Shown in pieces: positions 1-6,442 of a stretch of DNA of 6,442 bases. The stretch's first letter is position 1; every line of letters begins with the position of its first letter. Made by a program: the position numbers and the translations under genes. The DNA is from Planctomycetota bacterium. Its GTDB lineage: Bacteria > Planctomycetota > SBBH01 > JAHFOU01. The notes under the pieces were generated by a model. That model was not told the origin of the DNA. It made no database searches and saw nothing but the letters and a program-made list of their open reading frames with translations. The DNA is taken from the NCBI GenBank assembly GCA_023261525.1, contig JAHFOU010000136.1, forward strand, positions 1 through 6,442, read 5' to 3'.

Positions 1-274
1 TCAGCTCGGCGTCGGAGTTCAGGAAGAGCAGGACTTCCCCCGCCGCATGGCGGGAGCCCAGGTTGGCGGCCTTGGAGAAGCCCAGGTTCGTCCCCGAGGA
101 GACGACCCGGGCGGAGGGGACCTGGGCGGCCAGGGCGGCGGCCGTGCCGTCCGAGGAGCCGTTGTCCACGATCACCAGCTCATCCTCCGGGGAGAGGGCG
201 GCGGCGGCCTTGCGGGCGTTGGCCAGGGTCATCTCCCGGGTGTTGTGGGTGAGGAGGAGGACGGAGACTTTCAC
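1..274 (-). CDS. Family 2 glycosyltransferase, N-terminal part (partial)
   Basis: This encodes the first 91 residues of a GT-A fold glycosyltransferase, cut by the left edge of the window. It should transfer a sugar from a nucleotide-activated donor; substrate and acceptor cannot be told from this part. The start VKVSVLLLTHNTRE is the first beta strand with its THN nucleotide-binding turn. VIVDNGSSDGT (34-44) is the classic GT2 VDNxSxDGT motif. TNLGFSKAANLG (62-73) is the NxGF-x-x-x-N segment typical of the COG1216, rhamnosyltransferase-like branch. FLNSDAEL (84-91) carries the position of the metal-binding D-x-D-like site (LNSDAE). The GTG at 274-272 is the first available start: an in-frame TAA, the stop of the preceding gene, lies just upstream at 286-284. 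The gene follows paralog B after 9 nt, in the same frame, so it is cotranscribed. It could act on pilin or surface glycans, or be unrelated cell-envelope biosynthesis. Confidence 0.92.
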   Translation of the reverse strand, partial: MKVSVLLLTHNTREMTLANARKAAAALSPEDELVIVDNGSSDGTAAALAAQVPSARVVSSGTNLGFSKAANLGSRHAAGEVLLFLNSDAEL

Positions 275-283
275 CCCTCTCTT
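275..283 (-). promoter_or_regulatory. Short purine-rich spacer before the glycosyltransferase start
   Basis: The 9 nt between the TAA of paralog B and the GTG of the glycosyltransferase read AAGAGAGGG, all purines. This resembles a Shine-Dalgarno sequence but sits almost against the start codon, closer than usual. The in-frame TAA just upstream rules out any earlier start, so the GTG is still the best choice. Initiation probably depends partly on coupling to paralog B. Confidence 0.45.
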
Positions 284-3223
284 TTACCAGCCCGGGCCGC
301 TCCAGGCCAGCACCCTGGGGCCCGAGCAGGCCTGCCAGGCGAAGGTGACGTCATCCAGGAAAGGGGTCTCCAGAACAGGCTGGTTCAGGCGTTCGTCGGG
401 GGTCCAGTCCGGCGTGGGGCGAAACGTGACCCGGTAGCGGAAGGCGGGAAGCGAGAGGTGGAGCGCGGCACCCTGGGCAAGAGGCTGGAGGGAGGCTCCG
501 GAGAGGGTCCCGGCCGCACCCAGGAGCTCCAGCGCCAGGCCGGAACCGGCCAGGGTCGGGTCGAGCCCGCGCGGATTCCCCGTGCTCGGCATCGCGTGAG
601 GACTGGAGAATTCCATCCGCGTTTCCCGCGGGAGGTACTCGGTCCACCGTGCCGAGAGCAGGCGGACGCGCGCCCCGCCCGAAGGGAGGAGCGGAGCGGA
701 CAGGAAGGCCCCGTCGTTGCCCTTGTAGTAGCGCCCATCCTGATAGCGGGTCGCGGCCCAGGTCTCGCAGGCCCCCCAGGCATCCGCCTCGATGGCGCCG
801 AAATCCAGGATGGCGAACTCGTCCATGACGTGGTCGGTGTAGGACCTCACGACCTGGCTTCCCGTGGTGCAATCCTGCCCCCCCAGGACGAAGAAGACGT
901 CCGGCGTGGCGAGATCCTCGCTCGGGTAGCTGAGCGGAATATAGCCCTGGACGCCCGTGACCGCCGCATCGAAGCGCCGGAGGCTGAAGGCGAGGTTCAG
1001 ATCCAGGGCCGGAGGCTCGTCGAAATCCCAGAGGGTATTCACGAGGCTCCAGCGCCCTCCGGGCAGGCGCCAGGCGAAATCCTCCTGCACGAAGCAGTTG
1101 CGCTCCGCGCCGTCCTCGGCGTCCGCCGCGCTCTCGGCCATGATCCCCCAGGCGTCGTCCCGCCTTCCCACGAGGATGGCCTGGGTCTCCGCAGCGAAGA
1201 TCCTCACACAGCTGAAATCGATGGATTCGGTCTTGTCCGGCTGGTTGACCCCGGTCTCCTCCTCCGTGCTCTTGATCCAGTAGCTGACGACGCCGCGCCG
1301 CCCGTGCCGGGCGGGATCGGGACCCGCCGCCGGGTCCTCGGGAAGGTTGCCCAGGGTGGGGAAGGCGGGCGCCCTGAACTTCTCGGCGTGCCCCCCCTCC
1401 GGATTGAGGGTGCTCGGCGGCAGGGTCGCGTCGTCGGGCCAGATGCTGACGCCCGCGTTCCCCTGGAGACGGTCCCCGTTCGGCCCCTGCTTCCACGAGG
1501 TGTCCGCACCGAGGTCGGCGTCCCAGCCGTCGTCGAAATGATGGAGGAAAAGGATCTTCCCCGTCGGAGGGTTGTCCGGAAGAAGCTCCGTGGACGCGAG
1601 GCCGAGGGCCCCGTCGAACTCGGCGGCATTGCTGGGCAGGGCATTCGGGATGCAGGGGTAGGTCGTCACGGCAAGGCCCTGGCCCCCGCCCAGCCAGGCG
1701 GCCGAGGCCCCGGTGGTGCAGTACCCCGGGTCCGCCAGGGAAAGGTAGTCCTGGAGCCGGCCGCGCTCCCCCACGAAGTCCTTCTGGCTGGTCTGTCTCA
1801 GGAGGGAGAAGGCTTCCACGTCGGCCCGACAGGCGCATTCCGCCAGGAGCCTCCCCTGCCGGTCCAGCACGCGCCCGAGAGAGGACACCTGGAACCTCCC
1901 GGTGGGCCCCAGGCTTCCCTCGGTGGACCAGACGGTGAGGTCCGACTTGTCGATCCAGCGCCACATCAGCTGGTCGGGCAGGGTCTTGTTGAGCTGGGTG
2001 TTCGGGTCGACGTTGGCCTTCAGGAGGTCGGCCCCGCAGAGGTTCCCCCCTCCGACCTGGGCCTGGAGCCCGGAGAGGTTCATCCCGGTGATCACCGGTG
2101 CGGACGGGTCGGTCAGGGCATCGCAGAAGGCGGAGAATTCCCCCCAGGTCCCGAAGGGCGTTGAAGCGCGGCGGGTCAGGATGCGGTCGGCGACGGCGCC
2201 GGCCATGGACGCCGGGATGTCGTAGGAGACGCAGGCCGTCGGGAACTTCCAGCAGGTCCCCGTCAGGCCCTGGAACAGGGAGACCAGGACCGCGCGGGGC
2301 GCCGCGTTCAGATTCACCGGGGACCGGCCCCCCTCCTCCAGGCGCAGGGGGAGGCGGGCCTGCTGGACATCGGCCAGGGAGGGCTGGGGGATCTCGGCGG
2401 CATACCCGTTGGGATGGACAACCCTGGCGTCCACCCAGCTCGAGACCGTCAGGAAGGGCGAAAGGTCCCGTCCCGCCCCGATCAGGGCCTTCAACTGCTC
2501 CACGGACCGGTATCCCCCCATCGGGCGGTTCTGGAGGATCCTCCGGCCCAGATTGGCCTCGGACACCTCAGGCTGGCTTCCCAGGATGTCCAGGATCCTC
2601 GCCAGCTGGAAGTTCCAACCCCGCCCGGTGTCCTTGGGGTCGGCGGAATTCGGCCGGATGTCCGTATCGCGGTGGTCCGGGATACCGTCGACGTCCCGGT
2701 CCACCGCGTCCAGGAAGCCGCCGTTGACGTTGATCTTGGCGGACTCGTCCTCCACCTTCAGCGCATAGGTGTTGCCGGCCGCGGCGTGATCCCCCGCCAG
2801 GACCCCCGAATAGCCCCTCAGCCGGCTCTCCACGTTCAGCAGATCGGGATTCGAGAAGGCGTCCGCCTTGAAGAAACTGGGCCTCAAGGCATGACGCACG
2901 GGACAGTCGTCCACGTTGAGGGCGGACGTGTCATACATCTCGTTGCCCGGCTCGACGAGGTTCTTGACCCCGTCGGCGTTCCAGTCCTCGCCGCCGTAGC
3001 GGCTGGCCGGGACCGTGGGGTCCTGCCCCGCGGAAAGCCTCGCCAGGACATCCTCCATCCCGCTGCGGGCCAGCAGGAGGGCCTTGGTGGCGTTCAACCT
3101 CTTCCCCGAGGCATGCCGTTCCAGCCTCGCCATGGTCACGAAGGTCACCGCCACCACGCCCAGCACCCCGAGGATGCCCAGCACCACCAGCAGGGCCACG
3201 CCGCGACGGACCGGGGGACTCAT
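284..3223 (-). CDS. GspK-like minor pseudopilin with LamG-like domain, paralog B (979 aa)
   Basis: This tandem paralog of the preceding gene has the same domain order. The leader MSPPVRRG would be cleaved after Gly8; the hydrophobic helix spans residues 9-31 and again lacks Glu5. A GspK-type helix covers residues 46-64, followed by an EF-hand-like loop (80-91) and a DRDVDGIPD loop (175-188). The first KINVN repeat is at 163-167 with its helical part near 225-252. The second, VNLNAAP, is at 303-309 with its helix near 341-370. A TGRFQVSSLGR segment lies at 441-451. The LamG-like region spans about 556-830 and includes FLHHFDDGWDAD, VSYWIKS, RWSLVNTLWDF and MDEFAILDFG. The C-terminus is beta-rich and ends near LDDVTFAWQ. 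The frame stays open upstream to 3775, but the ATG at 3223 is preferred: it gives a proper prepilin leader, overlaps the previous stop as ATGA, and has GGGAGG 4 nt upstream. The TAA stop is followed after 9 nt by the glycosyltransferase. It may form an alternative or partner tip subunit with paralog A. Confidence 0.87.
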   Translation of the reverse strand: MSPPVRRGVALLVVLGILGVLGVVAVTFVTMARLERHASGKRLNATKALLLARSGMEDVLARLSAGQDPTVPASRYGGEDWNADGVKNLVEPGNEMYDTSALNVDDCPVRHALRPSFFKADAFSNPDLLNVESRLRGYSGVLAGDHAAAGNTYALKVEDESAKINVNGGFLDAVDRDVDGIPDHRDTDIRPNSADPKDTGRGWNFQLARILDILGSQPEVSEANLGRRILQNRPMGGYRSVEQLKALIGAGRDLSPFLTVSSWVDARVVHPNGYAAEIPQPSLADVQQARLPLRLEEGGRSPVNLNAAPRAVLVSLFQGLTGTCWKFPTACVSYDIPASMAGAVADRILTRRASTPFGTWGEFSAFCDALTDPSAPVITGMNLSGLQAQVGGGNLCGADLLKANVDPNTQLNKTLPDQLMWRWIDKSDLTVWSTEGSLGPTGRFQVSSLGRVLDRQGRLLAECACRADVEAFSLLRQTSQKDFVGERGRLQDYLSLADPGYCTTGASAAWLGGGQGLAVTTYPCIPNALPSNAAEFDGALGLASTELLPDNPPTGKILFLHHFDDGWDADLGADTSWKQGPNGDRLQGNAGVSIWPDDATLPPSTLNPEGGHAEKFRAPAFPTLGNLPEDPAAGPDPARHGRRGVVSYWIKSTEEETGVNQPDKTESIDFSCVRIFAAETQAILVGRRDDAWGIMAESAADAEDGAERNCFVQEDFAWRLPGGRWSLVNTLWDFDEPPALDLNLAFSLRRFDAAVTGVQGYIPLSYPSEDLATPDVFFVLGGQDCTTGSQVVRSYTDHVMDEFAILDFGAIEADAWGACETWAATRYQDGRYYKGNDGAFLSAPLLPSGGARVRLLSARWTEYLPRETRMEFSSPHAMPSTGNPRGLDPTLAGSGLALELLGAAGTLSGASLQPLAQGAALHLSLPAFRYRVTFRPTPDWTPDERLNQPVLETPFLDDVTFAWQACSGPRVLAWSGPGW
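734..1558 (-). other. LamG / concanavalin-like domain region of paralog B
   Basis: Residues about 556-830 carry the same ordered elements as in paralog A: ILFLHHFDDGWDAD, VVSYWIKS, ILVGRRDDAWGIM, GRWSLVNTLWDF, VFFVLGGQD and VMDEFAILDFG, closing at YQDGRYYKG. The framework is shared with paralog A, but the segments between these elements differ in length and content. This suggests divergent surface loops on a common beta-sandwich. Assignment is by motif pattern. Confidence 0.62.
2939..2995 (-). repeat. 57-nt identical block, copy in paralog B
   Basis: This is the partner of the block at 5968-6024. The flanking sequence is also highly similar, with further exact runs such as 2707-2740 against 5736-5769. 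The third-position identity indicates recent duplication or gene conversion, or very strong constraint. Confidence 0.85.
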
Positions 3224-6200
3224 GGCGCCTCCCAGGCCAGGATCCGGGGCCCAGAAGCGCCCTGCCAGGCGAAGGTGATGTCGTCGAAGAACGGGGATTC
3301 CAGGACGGGCTGGTCCATGGGATCGGCCGCCCCGGTCGCGGGATCGACGGGCCGGGTCCGGAAGCGGACGCGGTACCGGAAATCGGAAAGGGTCCTCTGG
3401 ATCCCGGTCCCCTGGGCCAGGGGCCGGGTCACGGGATCCACCAGGCCCGCCCCCGCATCCAAGAGGTCCAGCTCCAGCCAGGCCCTCAGCTCGCCGGAGG
3501 GACCGGGGCGCAGGGACGGCTCGATGTCCCGGGCCTGGCCACGGTTCGGCACCCCCCCGGTGCGATAGCTCGCACGGATCTCCTGCCGGGGATCGGAGGG
3601 AAGGTACTGGGTCCACCAGGCGCGCAGCAGGCGGGCCGGGGGAAACGCAGGCGCCAGGACCACGGAGGCGGACAGGAAGGCCCCGTCGTCCCCCTTGTAA
3701 TACCGGCCCGACTGGTAGCGATCCGCCGCCCACCGGCTTCCGCGGATCAGCGCGTTGTCCCCGGCGGAGAGGCAATCGTCCCCGAAGTCGGCGATCGCGA
3801 ACTCGTCCAGCACCGAATTGATCTGGGGGCCCGTGGAGAAGGGTCCCACGGGTACGCTGGCCGTCCCGCCCAGGGTGAAGACCACGCCCGGAACGGCCAT
3901 CTCCTCTCCCGAGACCGTCGTGTAGCGGTCCACATAGCCGGCCACGGGATCCGCCACGGCGCTGACCGCGGTGATGCCCAGGACCAGGAACCTCAGGTCC
4001 TCGCCGGTGCCCTCATCCGTATCGAAATGGGCGGAGCAGAGGTGCCAGCGCTGGCCTGGCAGCAGGGCGGTCCCGGGCGGGGACCTCTGCACGAGGTACT
4101 CGCGCTCGTAGCCGATGTCCCCGCCGCCCGGATCGGTGCAGTTCTTCACCAGCATGCCCCAGGTGTCCTCCCTGCCGCGGCGCCCCGTCATGAGGGCCTG
4201 GGACCTGAAGACCCCCCCCCTGCACTGGAAATCGATGCGGTCGCCGCCGCTGACATCCATGGCCACCGTGAAATTCGGGGCCTTGGCCCAATAGCTGAGG
4301 ACCCCGTGGTTGCTGGGGGCCGGATCCCCGTTGTGGGTGCTCGCGGGGAAATTCCCCTGGGCCTGGAAGCTGGGCGAGCGGTCCGCCTGGATGTGGGCGC
4401 CCTCCGGCAGGAGGGTGTTGGGCTCGTTGAGGGGCGCGGAAGCCCCCGGGTCCGGCCAGACCCCGCCCCCCAGGTTCGTCTGGAGACGGACGTCCAGGAC
4501 CCCCGGCTGGCGCTGGGTGCGCGGGGTACCCGTGGCCCCCGGCGTATCCGCGTCCCAGCCGTCGTCGAAATGATGCAGGAACATCAGGGTCCCGGAGGGA
4601 GGGTCCCTCTCCTCCAGGTCCACGCTGGCCAGGGAAAGGGCCCCGTCGATCTCGGCGGCCTGGACGGGAAGGGCGGTCGGAGGGCAGGGCGTGGTCGTGA
4701 CGGCCAGGCCCTGGCCGCTGCCCCAGGAACAGCCCTGGCCGGACCCCGTCATGGGGGGACTGCCCGGCCCCGCCGGGGAGGCGGCGGACAGGTAGCTCCC
4801 CAGGACGGAGCGCCCGCCCACGAAGTCCTTCTGGGAAGTCTGCCTCAGGAGGCGGTAGGCCTCGAAGATCCCGGAGGCCTGGGCCTCGGCCAGGAGACGG
4901 CCCTGGGGACCCAGGAGGCGGCCACAGGCCGAGATCCGGAAGGTCCCCGTCGGGTGGAGCGTGCCCTCCGTGGACCAGACGAGGAGGTCGGACTTGTCCA
5001 CCCAGCGCCACATCAGCTGGTCGGGGGACTGCTTGTTCAGCTGGGTATTGGGATCCAGGCCGGCCTTGAGGAGATCCGCCAGGGCCAGATTCCCCGCGCC
5101 GGTGAGAGGCGCCCCGTTGAGGGTCGAGGGCACGAGGCCGTCCAGGAACTCCCAGAACTCCTCCCAGGTCCGGAAGGGTCCGGCCGGCGCATTCCGCCTG
5201 GAGACGATGGCCCCCGCCACCGCGGAGGCGGGCCCGGGACCGATGGCGCAGGGGGCCGGCATCGGGCCGATGGCCCAGCCGCTCATGGCGTTCAGGCCCT
5301 GGAGCAGGGAGACCAGGACCGCGCGGGGGGCGGCATTCAGGTTGACGGGAGGACGCCCCCCCTCCTCCAGGCGCAGGGGAGGCCGGGTCTTCTTGACCTC
5401 GGAAATCGCCAGCTGTCCCCCCTGGCCCGGCCAGGCATTGGGATGGACGACCCCGGGGTCCACCCAGCTCGAGACCGTCAGGAAGGGCGAGAGGTCCCGG
5501 CCCGCCCCGATCAGGGCCCTCAGCTCCTCTACCGACCGGTATCCTCCCGCCGGACGGCGCTGGAGGATCCTCTGCCCCAGATTGGCCTCGCCCACCTCGG
5601 GCTGACTGCCCAGGATGTCCAGGATGCGGACCAGCTGGAAGTTCCAGCCCCGCCCCCTGTCCTTGGGATCCGCGGGGTTCGTCCGGACGTCCGCATCGCG
5701 GTGGTCCGGGACGCCGTCGCCGTCCCGATCCCCGCCGTCCAGGAAGCCGCCGTTGACGTTGATCTTGGCCGACTCGTCCTCCACCTTCAGCGCGTAGGTG
5801 TTGCCGGCCGCGGCAAGATCCCCCGACAGATTCCCCGAATACCCCCTCAACCGGCTCTCCACGTTCAGCAGATCGGGATTCGAAAAGGCGTCGGCCTTGA
5901 AAAAGGTGGGCCTCAGGGCGTGGCGCACCGGACAGTCGTCCACGTTGAGGGAGGCCGTGTCGTACACCTCGTTGCCCGGCTCGACGAGGTTCTTGACCCC
6001 GTCGGCGTTCCAGTCCTCGCCGCCATAGCGGCCGGCGGTGGCGGGATCCTGGCCCGCCGCAAGCCTGGCCAGGGCATCCTCGACCCCGCTGCGGGCCAGC
6101 AGGAGGGCCTTGGTGACGTTCAGCCTCTGCCCGGAAGCCTGGCGTTCCAGGCGGGCCATGGTCACGAAGGTCAGGCCCAACACGACCAGCACCCCAAGGA

Positions 6201-6246
6201 TGCCGATCACCACCAGCAGGGCAAGGCCGGCGCGCCGTGGGATCAA
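3220..6246 (-). CDS. GspK-like minor pseudopilin with LamG-like domain, paralog A (1008 aa)
   Basis: This is probably a filament-tip minor pseudopilin of a type II secretion or type IV pilus-like system, exported and anchored in the inner membrane before assembly. The leader MIPRRAG would be cleaved after Gly7 by prepilin peptidase. A hydrophobic helix follows (residues 8-30) that lacks Glu at mature position 5, a known GspK trait. Residues 43-63 (ALLLARSGVEDALARL region) match the GspK/PilX helix. Residue 78 onward holds an EF-hand-like loop, and 173-186 a DRDGDGVPD loop. KINVN (161-165) with the helix near 223-250, and VNLNAAP (301-307) with the helix near 343-370, form the two GspK-type SAM-like/helix-hairpin-helix repeats. 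A TGTFRIS segment (433-439) resembles the end of GspK-like cores. Residues 553-848 look LamG-like, and 849-1008 are a beta-rich C-terminus. The TTG start was chosen because it places the leader correctly, overlaps the preceding TGA (TTGA) and has AGGGG 5 nt upstream. GspK is normally about 320 residues, so most of this protein is extra. The family and core assignment are firm; the function of the extension is inferred. Confidence 0.85.
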   Translation of the reverse strand: MIPRRAGLALLVVIGILGVLVVLGLTFVTMARLERQASGQRLNVTKALLLARSGVEDALARLAAGQDPATAGRYGGEDWNADGVKNLVEPGNEVYDTASLNVDDCPVRHALRPTFFKADAFSNPDLLNVESRLRGYSGNLSGDLAAAGNTYALKVEDESAKINVNGGFLDGGDRDGDGVPDHRDADVRTNPADPKDRGRGWNFQLVRILDILGSQPEVGEANLGQRILQRRPAGGYRSVEELRALIGAGRDLSPFLTVSSWVDPGVVHPNAWPGQGGQLAISEVKKTRPPLRLEEGGRPPVNLNAAPRAVLVSLLQGLNAMSGWAIGPMPAPCAIGPGPASAVAGAIVSRRNAPAGPFRTWEEFWEFLDGLVPSTLNGAPLTGAGNLALADLLKAGLDPNTQLNKQSPDQLMWRWVDKSDLLVWSTEGTLHPTGTFRISACGRLLGPQGRLLAEAQASGIFEAYRLLRQTSQKDFVGGRSVLGSYLSAASPAGPGSPPMTGSGQGCSWGSGQGLAVTTTPCPPTALPVQAAEIDGALSLASVDLEERDPPSGTLMFLHHFDDGWDADTPGATGTPRTQRQPGVLDVRLQTNLGGGVWPDPGASAPLNEPNTLLPEGAHIQADRSPSFQAQGNFPASTHNGDPAPSNHGVLSYWAKAPNFTVAMDVSGGDRIDFQCRGGVFRSQALMTGRRGREDTWGMLVKNCTDPGGGDIGYEREYLVQRSPPGTALLPGQRWHLCSAHFDTDEGTGEDLRFLVLGITAVSAVADPVAGYVDRYTTVSGEEMAVPGVVFTLGGTASVPVGPFSTGPQINSVLDEFAIADFGDDCLSAGDNALIRGSRWAADRYQSGRYYKGDDGAFLSASVVLAPAFPPARLLRAWWTQYLPSDPRQEIRASYRTGGVPNRGQARDIEPSLRPGPSGELRAWLELDLLDAGAGLVDPVTRPLAQGTGIQRTLSDFRYRVRFRTRPVDPATGAADPMDQPVLESPFFDDITFAWQGASGPRILAWEAP
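3228..3233 (-). promoter_or_regulatory. Ribosome binding site of paralog B
   Basis: GGGAGG reads on the minus strand from 3233 to 3228, 4 nt before the ATG at 3223 and inside the end of paralog A. It decides the start against the long upstream open frame. The ATGA overlap (3223-3220) makes reinitiation or coupling likely. Confidence 0.7.
3703..4590 (-). other. LamG / concanavalin-like domain region of paralog A
   Basis: Residues about 553-848 follow the order of strands seen in LamG-like domains. TLMFLHHFDDGWDAD is the opening strand and VLSYWAKAP is the SFW-like strand. MTGRRGREDTWGM is the K/R..GWG strand pair and GQRWHLCSAHFD the W-H strand. SVLDEFAIADFG followed by a helix and the YQSGRYY turn is the typical LDE-I closing element. 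Known LamG domains bind carbohydrates or proteins, often with calcium. Assignment is by motif pattern only, not by a profile search. Confidence 0.62.
5968..6024 (-). repeat. 57-nt identical block, copy in paralog A
   Basis: This block matches 2939-2995 base for base (offset 3029) and is the longest exact match I found between the two tandem genes. It encodes the EF-hand-like loop GGEDWNADGVKNLVEPGNE and its flanks. It is part of the tandem gene duplication, not a mobile repeat. Confidence 0.85.
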
Positions 6247-6442
6247 GGAAGCCCCTGCGTCGCCAGGAGGGCCAGGGGCAACAGCCTGGCGTCCCTGACC
6301 TGGACCTCCCCGTCCCAGGCCACGATCCCGATCCCCGGCTCCAAGGCCAGGGCGTTGGCCCGGAAGGCCTGACGGGCCAGGTGGCGGCTTTCGCCGCCGT
6401 CGACGCTGACGGCGACCCCTTCCAGGTCCACCAGCACCCGGA
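6243..6442 (-). CDS. C-terminal end of an unrecognised protein, possibly a minor pseudopilin
   Basis: This is the 3' end of a gene whose start lies beyond the right edge; 65 complete codons and a TGA stop at 6245-6243 are visible. The peptide begins RVLVDLEGVAVSVDGGES and ends LLATQGLP. It alternates short hydrophobic stretches with charged or glycine turns, which suggests a beta-rich C-terminal domain. I do not recognise a family from this fragment. Its stop overlaps the TTG start of the downstream GspK-like gene by 4 nt, so the two are almost certainly in one operon. In type II secretion operons the gene before gspK is usually gspJ, with gspH and gspI nearby, so a minor pseudopilin or assembly factor is a reasonable positional guess. 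No diagnostic motif supports it. A GTG at 6437-6435 could in principle start a 64-residue ORF, but the frame stays open to the window edge, so a longer partial gene is more likely. Confidence 0.7.
   Translation of the reverse strand, partial: RVLVDLEGVAVSVDGGESRHLARQAFRANALALEPGIGIVAWDGEVQVRDARLLPLALLATQGLP
6252..6256 (-). promoter_or_regulatory. Ribosome binding site of paralog A
   Basis: AGGGG reads on the minus strand from 6256 to 6252, 5 nt before the TTG at 6246. It lies inside the end of the upstream gene. It supports the unusual TTG start and, with the TTGA stop/start overlap at 6246-6243, suggests translational coupling. Confidence 0.6.

Noticed and set aside
351..1964. Minus-strand open frame of 537 codons inside paralog B
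   Set aside because: It is out of frame with the well-supported pseudopilin, has an Arg/Pro/Gly-rich composition and no domain signature.
47..2164. Long plus-strand open frame of 705 codons
   Set aside because: It is antisense to paralog B, rich in Gly, Arg, Pro and Val, with no recognisable motif. High-GC genes often leave such a frame open on the opposite strand.
2414..3568. Plus-strand open frame of 384 codons across the A/B junction
   Set aside because: It is antisense to both paralogs, without a ribosome binding site or family motif; a GC-driven shadow.
3224..3775. N-terminal extension of paralog B to a start at 3775
   Set aside because: It would overlap paralog A by about 550 nt, has a low-complexity Pro/Arg/Gly sequence, and would bury the prepilin leader that begins at the ATG at 3223.
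2939..6024. Direct repeats as a possible mobile element or recombination site
   Set aside because: The matches are codon-aligned parts of two homologous genes at a constant offset, with no inverted ends, transposase or target duplication.
4027..6372. Long plus-strand open frame of 781 codons
   Set aside because: It is the antisense shadow of paralog A in the same relative frame as the one opposite paralog B. Its resemblance to that frame follows from the duplication, not from selection on the protein.

Overview
The window is about two-thirds GC or more by eye. It is packed wall to wall with genes on the minus strand, so transcription runs from high to low coordinates. Prepilin-type leader peptides, a GspK-like pseudopilin fold and a GT2 glycosyltransferase point to a high-GC, Gram-negative-type (diderm) bacterium. 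The sequence alone does not fix the phylum; Acidobacteriota-, Elusimicrobiota- or Planctomycetota-like lineages would fit, but that is a weak guess.

Layout in transcription order: (1) 6442-6243, the C-terminal end of a gene that starts outside the window; (2) 6246-3220, a 1008-residue GspK-like minor pseudopilin with a large LamG-like extension ('paralog A'); (3) 3223-284, a 979-residue tandem paralog of the same architecture ('paralog B'); (4) 274-1, the N-terminal 91 residues of a family 2 glycosyltransferase cut by the window edge. The first three genes overlap by 4 nt at each junction (TTGA, then ATGA) and the fourth follows after 9 nt, so this looks like one translationally coupled operon. 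No promoter, terminator, RNA gene, mobile element or CRISPR array is visible, and there is no intergenic stretch longer than 9 nt.

The centrepiece is the pair of giant pseudopilin-like proteins. Each has a short basic leader ending in Gly, a hydrophobic helix without the usual Glu at mature position 5 (as in GspK), and two candidate calcium-binding loops. Two KIN-V/L-N helical repeats of the GspK type follow. After these comes a roughly 270-300-residue concanavalin/LamG-like region, then a C-terminal beta-rich segment. Ordinary GspK is around 320 residues, so about two thirds of each protein is extra. The inferred role is a tip or cap subunit of a type II secretion or type IV pilus-like filament carrying a binding domain. 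The two copies are nearly identical in the membrane-proximal half and diverge in the distal half, as expected for a conserved assembly module with two different displayed heads. The glycosyltransferase may glycosylate surface material, but only its position links it to the filament genes.
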